From NCBI GenBank assembly GCA_963971575.1, contig OZ020616.1, positions 41,320,250 to 41,384,249 of the forward strand: a DNA stretch of 64,000 nucleotides, given 5' to 3'. Made by a program: the position numbers and the translations under genes. Below are positions 56,676 to 64,000 of the stretch, in pieces. How positions within the stretch are numbered: position 1 is the stretch's first letter; the number at the start of each line of letters is the position of its first letter. This DNA comes from Liopterus haemorrhoidalis (lineage: Eukaryota > Arthropoda > Insecta > Coleoptera > Dytiscidae). Under the pieces are notes generated by a model that searched no databases, was not told the origin of the DNA, and saw nothing but the letters and a program-made list of their open reading frames with translations.

Positions 56676-56839
56676 TAAATTAACACAATATGTTCTCATA
56701 TGTGACATGTTTTTTATTTTTTGTATTTCTTACATTTTATTTTTTTCCCTGTAAATATCCATAATATGTGCTTAGGTTAAGTTAGGTTAAGTATAGTTTA
56801 AGATACTCATTTAATAAAATTGTATTGACAATGTAATGA

Positions 56840-58536
56840 CAATGAGGGTAAGGACTTTTGTCTGGTACATCTATTTCAATATATCAATATATGTTATATT
56901 AGGTTTTTAATTTTTAAATCTTGTAAATTCATTATTACTCATTGGTCAAAATGAATTTTTGTTATAGTTGATCTTCCTGATTTTTGTATAAATTTGTTTC
57001 TGATTACTTTCGTCCTTCTCTTACCTGGCCATTTATTTTTTTAAATATACACCAGACTATATTCTTTTTGTTTATTTTTTTAAGACTTAGTTTACTAAAT
57101 TGGACTGTAGACTACACTAATTGTACGGTAACATTGGTTGCGGAAACGTTCGAGAACTGACAACAAAACAAACGCGCAAAGTTAAATGAGCGTGGTTACA
57201 GTACATGCAACAACTTGCGTCGCTGCACAAACATGTTTTTTTTTATGCGTCCAGCAGACCAGAAATATTAGTTTCGATCCTGTTCCTTTTTTATAAAATT
57301 AGAAAAATATTAAACGTACTGTAAATATGAAAAAATGTGTTAATATGATGCTGCAAAATTTATGATTGGAAATCGAGAAGAGATTTTTAAAAAGATTAAA
57401 TTTTATTCGACAATTATATTTTAAAGTATTACAACTAACTACATAACTATGTGAATGACTATCTAACAATGTAACTAACTATATCTGACTAACTATCTAA
57501 CAAACTATATGAATAACTATATCATTTTTCATGTTAACATCGTTTTTATATCTTTATGGGAATGTTGCTGCTGAGGCAGCAGGTTGGGTCTGGTGACTTC
57601 CTTGTGTTGTGCTGCATTGCACATAACTTGCACAACAATTGTGATTTTTTATTCATTTATTTCTTTATTTATCTCTTTATTCATTTATTGTTAAGCTCTA
57701 CATAGGTATTAAAGAAAATAAAAATCCTATAGGTTTATCAGTTCTACTAGAAAGGTTATTATGCAAAAAAAAATCTTCAACCAAGTCATTAGCAAGGTAT
57801 ATCTACATAATTTCAATGTGGGAGAACAAACGAAAAAACATACACATGAAGTTAAACGAGAGTGGTTACAGTACATACAGGCTTTTGCATGTGGTAACTT
57901 GCAACGCCAGAACATAAATAAACAGGTTTGTTTCTGTTCGGCGTCTAGCGATACGTTTTCATCTACGTTTTGACTACTGGGAAGTATGCCTCCTAACCAA
58001 AATTAACGTGTTTCAGCTATACCATAAAATTCAGTTGTTCGCGCCACTAGATATATCGCTTGACCAACTGTGTCGTGTTAATTGTTGTATACTCAGTTGA
58101 ACCTGTTTGCGTTCTTCCGCCCAGATTTTTTTCACGAATTTATATTAGATATACAGGCGTCTCGTGTCTTAGTATATTTTAGTCGCTCATTTCGGTCACC
58201 GCATCATCTGAGCTCTTAGTATCGTGCTTCTTTAAACAGAAGTAGAATTAGTCTTGTTCTATTTCAATTCATGTATTCTGTTTTGTTGTTGTGAATGCAT
58301 TTTACGTATGCATTCACATTCGTGTGTGTGTCAGTATATTTTGCGAATGTACAGTGTGGATTTATTAAATCGATCATGGCTGTGTGTCCAAACTCTCCAT
58401 TCCAAACCTGATGTATTACCTGGAAAAATCGTGCTTCCTCTATCTTGATACACCTGTATAGTTTAAGCATCTCTGGTCTAGCATAATACATCTTAATCGA
58501 GATTAGATCATCATAAATGTTAATGTAGTGATAATA
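56840..58536. other. Spacer with an imperfect local duplication
   Basis: AAGTTAAATGAGCGTGGTTACAGTACATGCA near 57179-57209 reappears as AAGTTAAACGAGAGTGGTTACAGTACATACA near 57850-57880, with related flanks (CAACTTGCG / TAACTTGCAACGCC). The two could be a direct repeat or two copies of a dispersed family. A repeated AACTAACTATxTGAxTAACTAT pattern lies at 57430-57520. No genes. Confidence 0.45.
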
Positions 58537-59545
58537 TTAGGTCGTCAATGATGAAATTTGTAGTTAATAATATTGCCAACTTTAACAGCTTATTATTTGA
58601 CATATATTTAATAGGCTTAATATTTTACCACTGTTTTTTTTTTTTTTTTGTTGGAAAGTTATACATATTGCCTGTTTAAAGAAGTCATTGTATACTTTCA
58701 AAGCTTTTTTAAAAAATAAATTTTGTTGAAAATGGAAGGTCGGAAATTCGCACTATTATGAAGTATGAGTTCTTACGTGGAACTACGGCATCTCATACCG
58801 CCCGAAACATTAATAGTGTATTTGGCTCTAGTGTTACTACGCAGCAGACAATCAGATTAATTCTGTAAAAATTTACTTTGTAGTAACGTTACTACAAGAT
58901 AAAATATTATAAAAAGTATAATGAATTTCATTCATGATAGTAACTGACCTTGCTCATAGTGACAGATTTAGTTCCTATGATCATAGTAACTGAGTTTCAG
59001 AATTGGTCTGAATATCAAATTGGTTCGCAAAATTTCGTACAGGTTACTTAAATACCAAAGAAAAAAAAAACCTGGCTCATCGATCACAACAGAAATATAC
59101 TGCAATCAACTGGACGAAATGATGCAAAAAATTAAAGAAAATCAGTCTAGATTAGTCAACAGATCGACTCCTAACTTAGCATGATAACGCTAGCGCACAC
59201 TGCACAAATGACAAAAATACAGGAATTGAAGTTGGAACTTCTTCATCGTCCTCCATACTCACCAGACCTAGCTCCCACTGACTACCACTTCTTCCGCAAT
59301 TTAGACAATTTTTTAATAGGAAAACAGTTTAATTCTGACAATGCTGTAAAACTGGTCTTCCAGGAATTCATTGACTCTCGTCCGGCAGAGTTTTATACCA
59401 TCGGCCTGAACAACCTGCCGCTTAAATCGCAAAAGTGTATAGACAATATGGGTGCATACTTTGATGATTAAATAATTCCTTATATTTGTAAGTTATCAAA
59501 CAACTTTGCCTTTTTTTTCTACAAATTTCATCCCTGGCGACCTGA
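58537..59545 (+). mobile_element. Internally deleted mariner relative (about 1.0 kb)
   Basis: The left end reads TTAGGTCGTCAATGATGAAA and the complement of the right end TCAGGTCGCCAGGGATGAAA, with TTTGTAG continuing on both. TA flanks both ends (58535-58536 and 59546-59547). The N- and C-terminal parts of the transposase are present. A second, 3'-end-only copy lies inverted at 60264-60578. Confidence 0.88.
58735..59471 (+). pseudogene. Mariner-type transposase with central deletion
   Basis: The first part reads SEIRTIMKYEFLRGTTASHT then ARNINSVFGSSVTTQQTIRL, an N-terminal HTH like that of worm and insect mariners. After about 300 bp of unrecognised sequence, HDNASAHTAQMTK (second Asp kept), LELLHRPPYSPDLAPTDYHF (third Asp kept) and FYTIGLNNLPLKSQKCIDNM lead to the natural stop after AYFDD. 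The first catalytic Asp region is missing or unreadable. Confidence 0.85.
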
Positions 59546-59549
59546 TAGT

Positions 59550-60194
59550 TACCTTCATAGAAAATAACATTAAAAAAGCAGTTAGGAGATATTATCCATT
59601 ATTCCATCTTTATATCTTGCCCAATTTAGAAAGATGTGAAGATGAGAGGACTATTTATTTATTAGTTCAGGTTTCTTAATAGGATACAATGCCAATTACA
59701 GATAAACTCAAATCAATAAACTATATGATACTATATCCTATATTGGATAAAACAAATCTAAATAAGCAGACCAAAATCGATTTGTTACAAAATCATGTAT
59801 AAATAATTTCAGCCAAATAATAAAATACATGAAACGGAACTTTCTATCTTGTAAACGTAATAAAAACATTTCATGTACGATTTACAACCACATCATGACA
59901 TAATGTACTTTTTTAAGATTAAAAATTTTCAACATGAAAGCACACTGAGGGAAAGAAGTTTACTTAAAAGTTTCTTGTTTTTTTAATTTGCATATTTAGC
60001 CACAAACCAAATTAGTTTTAAATTTAAAATGCGAACATTTATAATATGTTAATTAACTTTACAGTGATAAGATACAATAAAGTAAATTTCAATACTGTAG
60101 GTCATAGTATGGAAATTAAAGCCAGACGATTACAGTAAATAGGATGCGTGAGGTAGAAAGCAAAGATAATAGTAGCGATAAAAATGTTATATTA
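59550..60194. other. Spacer without recognised genes
   Basis: AT-rich, no recognised repeats or coding. Confidence 0.4.
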
Positions 60195-60720
60195 AGTGTG
60201 AATTTTCACACATATCAGGGTTTTGTAGGTATTTAGTAAGTGATAACAAATTCTGGGTACTTATTAGGTCGTCAAGGATGAAATTTGTAGAAAAAAAAGG
60301 CAAAGTTGATTGATAACTTACAAATATAAGGAATTATTTTGTTCATCAAAGTATGCACCCATATTGTCTATATACTTTTGCCATATAAGCGGCAGGTTGT
60401 TAATAATACGCTGGCGGACGAGAGTCAATGAATTCCTAGAAGGCCAGTTTTACAGCATTATTGGAATTAAACTATTTTCCTGTTAAAAAGTTGTCCAAAT
60501 TGCGGAAGAAGTGGTAGTCAGTGGGGGCTAGGTCTGGTGAGTATGAAGGATAATGAAGAAGTGTTATAAGGATTTTTTTTTTTGGTAATGTCTACAAAAC
60601 CCTTAAAATTGATTATATTTCACACATTTCAGAGTTTCGTATGTATTTAGTATGTGAAAAATATCTACAGAATGCTGGATGTCTGACACAATATTTTAGT
60701 CTATAATCACACTAAAATCA
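60195..60720 (+). repeat. R-II copy c with an inserted mariner end, followed by a second R-II left end
   Basis: R-II left end at 60195-60262 (AAGTGTGAATTTTCACACA then CAGGGTTTTGTAGGTAT). It is broken by a mariner fragment and continues as the R-II right end at about 60580-60608 (TCTACAAAACCCTT). Immediately after, another R-II left end starts (TTTCACACATTTCAGAG at 60630) and fades by about 60720. The first copy has therefore lost its middle, and two copies stand nearly in tandem. Confidence 0.75.
60264..60578 (-). mobile_element. Mariner 3'-end fragment inside R-II
   Basis: Complement of the last 315 bp or so of the mariner at 58537-59545. It includes the terminal TTAGGTCGTCAAGGATGAAA, the C-terminal codons and the YSPDLAPTDYHF block, ending near HRPPYSP. 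Only the end at 60264 carries a terminal repeat with TA; the other side is truncated in a T-run. Confidence 0.82.
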
Positions 60721-60941
60721 ACATTTTTTTGATAATCACGAATCATTTTTACTCGTTGATTTGAGTACTAAGAGCTTTCCATTAATATTCTACACTAAAT
60801 TTAAATGAAACATGTGTTCAACCGTTTTTTAATTACCGAATCTGGTTTTAAAATCATCAACTAGATGGAAGCACGTTACATAATTTGCAATATTGTTTGT
60901 TTCAAATGTTATAGACTTTACTTAGTTTTAGACACTACATG

Positions 60942-61057
60942 TTAGTTTAAAATGGAAAAATATGATAATCTTTGCGAAAACAGTAAATTTTTGTGAAAAT
61001 ATTCCCAAAAATTTACTTTTTCTGCAAAGATTATCTTATTTTTTCATTTGAAACTAA
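60942..61057. repeat. Near-perfect palindrome, 52-bp arms, 12-bp loop
   Basis: Left arm 60942-60993 (TTAGTTTAAAATGG...GTAAATTTTTG) and right arm 61006-61057 pair at about 46 of 52 positions, with loop TGAAAATATTCC. The transcript would form a long, almost unbroken hairpin. There is no TA or other evident duplication at the borders. It could be a small foldback element, a collapsed MITE pair or a hairpin RNA source. Confidence 0.85.
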
Positions 61058-61059
61058 TA

Positions 61060-61925
61060 GCACTGCCGCGCTTATTTGAAATCCTAATCTCGGTGCTGTC
61101 ACCAGTAGCCACACTGTCAGTGTCTGTAACTTACTCCAATTATACCTTCGCTCAACCTAGTACAATTTAGATAACTTCGAACCAGTTCTAAACTGACAAA
61201 CGAACAAAACTTGGATAGTTCAGAACACCGGACACCGTTGTTTATATCATATTGTGTCTCCATCATTGTTTGTTTACATTTTTCTATAATAAATCGTTGC
61301 ACTCCTTTATCATAGTCAATTGACCAGTTGGTGGTTTTCTTGTATTTCTAGTAATGATTCTGTATCGCTATTCAAGATTTTTCTGGTCTATCCATGCACA
61401 ATTCTGAAGTCATGCCACGTAGCAGGTTGAGTTCCATTTCAATTGAGCTACTCTGTACGCCACGTCGCAGATTCTTGTTTGTTCCCGGATCCAAATATTC
61501 GATTTCTTATCTAAGTAAAGTAATATTAGTCTTTAAAAATAATGTACTATCCTGCATTCTCCAGTCTCATCCAGATCAATGGATCAGAGACGGGAAAATG
61601 CAAAAATAAAACATGTAGCAGAGTATTTTAATCCAAGTACCATCAAATGAAATGAAAGTCAGACAGTTAAAATAGGACACGTGAAAAAGATGAAAAATGA
61701 TGAAATGGTAAATAAAAGGAAAACTAAACATTCGAAGCAGATCCGTGCCTAGACTTCACCCGAAACAAAAATAAAAATGCGTGCCCCTATAAACAATACA
61801 AAATTGATTGTATACTTTGATATTTTTACTCGAACCTGTAAGTTTTTTGTTGGTAGAAACTATATTTTTATTTTACAAATAAATATTAACATAATATTCT
61901 TTAGGGTTTTAATATCCGAAAATAC
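61060..61925. other. Spacer without recognised genes
   Basis: No protein similarity or paired ends recognised. Short open frames near 61117-61302 and 61394-61609 are not supported. Confidence 0.4.
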
Positions 61926-61933
61926 TACATCTC

Positions 61934-63140
61934 TTGAGTGAACTCCACTGTAACACGAAAGCTTGTGTGTCTTCTAACGGAGAGTTTTCCTCTGAATTCT
62001 TTGTTACAATTGGCACAAGACAAGGATGTGTTCTTGCGCCTAGTTTGTTTAATATCTTCTTAGCATCAGTTCTAGAGATAGGCTCTTATGATTATATCAG
62101 CGGGGTCCATACCCGGTACCGCATAGATTATAGATACAGGTTATCTCGTTTCAAAGCTGCATATAACCTAAAGTAAGGCGTCATTCAACAAACTCTGTAC
62201 GCCGATGACTGTGATTTAGTATCAATTAGTCCTGAGGATCTGCAAGATGCAATAACCCGCTTGACTACGTTAAGTACCCGGTTGATACTCAAGATTAGTC
62301 TGTCGAAAACAGAAGTCATGGCCAGACCAGCTAATGGTAACGCAATACCAGATTTCTTTTTCGGCGAAGTATTGAGGATCACGAAAACCTTCAAATATTT
62401 AGGGACTATACTTTGCAACGATGGTAATTTGGACTTATAAATAATAGAATATATGCTACAGCTACAGCCTATGGCATGCTATGGAAACGAATTTGCCTAA
62501 ATCACGATCTGAGGTTACAAACTAAACTGAGCGTTTATAAGTCTGTCATAATACCTACACTGCTATATTCATCTGAAACATGGACTCTATATCGATGGCA
62601 TATTCGTCAGCTGGAAAAATTTCACCAAAATGCCTACGCACTATTTTGCAAATCAAGTGGCAAGATCATGTAGATAATGTACGAGTATTAAATGAAGCTC
62701 AGGCGTGGAGTATAGAATCACTCCTAGTTAGAAATCAACTGCGATGGACTGGCCATGTTGTACGTATGTCCAATGACTGATTACCCAAACAGCTGTTGTA
62801 CTGTGAGCTGCAAGAAGGTCAACGAAATATTGGTACTTCTCGAAAGCGGTATAAGGATGTTCTCAAAAACAACCTAAAAACTACAAACTTGCTGAATAAC
62901 AACTGGGAAACTCTAGCAACTAACCGCAACTGCTGGAGGAAAACAATTCAAGATGCAGTTGCTGTATACGAACAAAGTCGCTAGCAAGCTATGAAGGCTA
63001 AAGCAGCTGCCAAGAAGAATAGGATATCGACGGGAGAAGGAGCCTTTCAGTGCGATATATGTGGAAAAAGTTTTATGGCTAGAATTGACCTTATAAGCCA
63101 TCTCCGTGCCCATGAACGTAGAAGACGCACTACGCTCTAG
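61934..63140 (+). pseudogene. LINE reverse transcriptase with C-terminal C2H2 zinc finger
   Basis: Begins in the palm: SELHCNTKACVSSNGEFSSE, FFVTIGTRQGCVLAPSLFNI (motif B as RQGC), QTLYADDCDLVSISPEDLQD (motif C), then KTEVMARPANGNAIPDFFFG, FKYLGTILCNDG, LWKRICLNHDLRLQTKLSVY, LLYSSETWTLYRWHIRQLEK, LLVRNQLRWTGHVVRMSND and QLLYCELQEGQRNIGTSRKR. It ends with FQCDICGKSFMARIDLISHL then RAHERRR, a CX2C-X12-H-X3-H zinc finger, and a stop. Frameshifts or stops occur near 62178, 62440, 62640 and 62780. The 5' half is truncated. A TATG/TTA-rich 3' end follows to about 63225. Confidence 0.92.
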
Positions 63141-63224
63141 AACATCTTATATATGTGTTCATATGTATATGTATGTTTTTATATGCATATGCTCATATTA
63201 TTATTATATTATTATTATAAATAT

Positions 63225-64000
63225 CAGGAATGTAGCATGAATAACATTTTGGGTGATCAGTATTTTATATTGCGTATAAAAGACTTTTTATAATGTGGTT
63301 TGCTCTAACTAAACAAAAGAAGTACGATCATAAAAATTGAACAAGCAAATGCTGCGCTCTTGTTTGATATTGAATTGTATTGAATCGAAGTAAGTCTATT
63401 CCAAATGTTTAATTGGGTTGAATGGGACTTTTGTTAAGCAAAATGGTCAAAAGTTCCATTCAATCGTTAAAGGTTAATGCTAATGTCTTGCATATTTCTT
63501 TTAACAGGCCATAAATCTGTAACTTTCTCGAGTCGTACCCTTTTGATAGAACTCTTTTTGCTTGAAATTAATGAAGGCAAACAACCTTGTAGTTTAGAAA
63601 ATTTCTCCTGGGACACCCTGTGAAAATGCGTATGTGTGTCACAACAAAAAATGTGGGAATGTTCTGCTCATATATCAGCCAGTCCGACATCTACTGACTC
63701 ACTCAACTAGCCAGCAAACTTGTAAATCAACTAAAACCCAAAATCAACATTAAAAAATAACTTATAAAATGTATAAAATATGAATTTCCGGCTTAGTTAA
63801 ATAAGCCCCCAAAATAAAATGTACCCGACCCAGTCTTGGATCACGACCAGATGTATCAAGATAGAGATCAATATCGTATCGCTCGAAATAAGAGATTTGA
63901 TTACTTGATTGCTAGATTACGACAAAAACGATAATTGTATATTGTAATGCGTGTTGCAGAAAATTACATTATGAATTTTTATGGTTTTTGCGTATAATTG
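63225..64000. other. Window end without recognised genes
   Basis: AT-rich; no coding, RNA gene or transposon end recognised up to the end of the window. Confidence 0.4.

Overview
The window looks like intergenic or heterochromatic DNA from an arthropod, most probably an insect. It is very AT-rich. No coding region looks like an intact host gene. Nearly everything that can be recognised is transposable-element debris of types common in insects: Tc1/mariner, pogo/Tigger, hAT, Jockey-like and other non-LTR retrotransposons, gypsy-type LTRs and tRNA-derived SINEs. There is no ribosomal RNA, no convincing tRNA gene, no CRISPR array and no operon structure. Species cannot be assigned from the sequence alone.

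Layout. 0-6 kb: the 3' end of a hAT element, a copy of dispersed repeat R-I, a pogo-like MITE and a complete but dead Tc1 element with IR/DR ends. 6-10 kb: a LINE tail, a mariner remnant, a solo LTR with a 4-bp duplication, and a small inverted-repeat element with a hammerhead-like core. 10-15.4 kb: a full-length 1.28-kb mariner, a 1.7-kb hAT carrying a nested R-II repeat, and a second solo LTR of the first family. 15.4-24.2 kb: mariner fragments, LINE tails, a 335-bp Tigger-type MITE that still encodes the C-terminus of its transposase, an internally deleted mariner relative, and an LTR of a second family abutting a LINE. 24.2-33 kb: R-I, a Tc1/mariner relative whose second and third catalytic residues are about 82 residues apart, a GC-rich 132-bp tandem repeat, and another LINE fragment. 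33-46.5 kb: a foldback element, a 300-bp tandem array made from R-II, another mariner, two hAT elements of one family (one holding two further nested insertions), and a LINE split by an LTR. 46.5-64 kb: an LTR split by a LINE, a deleted mariner, a SINE, a long R-II copy with a roughly 100-bp CTGT array, a Jockey-like reverse transcriptase, two mariner copies, a 52-bp-arm palindrome, and a LINE ending in a C2H2 zinc finger.

All coding remnants carry stops, frameshifts, deletions or catalytic substitutions, so no element here looks autonomous. The genes do not work together. What they record is an order of insertion: LTR into LINE, LINE into LTR, mariner into R-II and R-III, R-I into hAT and LTR into R-I. 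The points most worth checking are the DD82E-like element, the PCNA-binding-type motif kept in a MITE, the hammerhead-like core, the R-II family combining inverted ends with a tRNA-like block, and the shared ATAT target of two LTR families.
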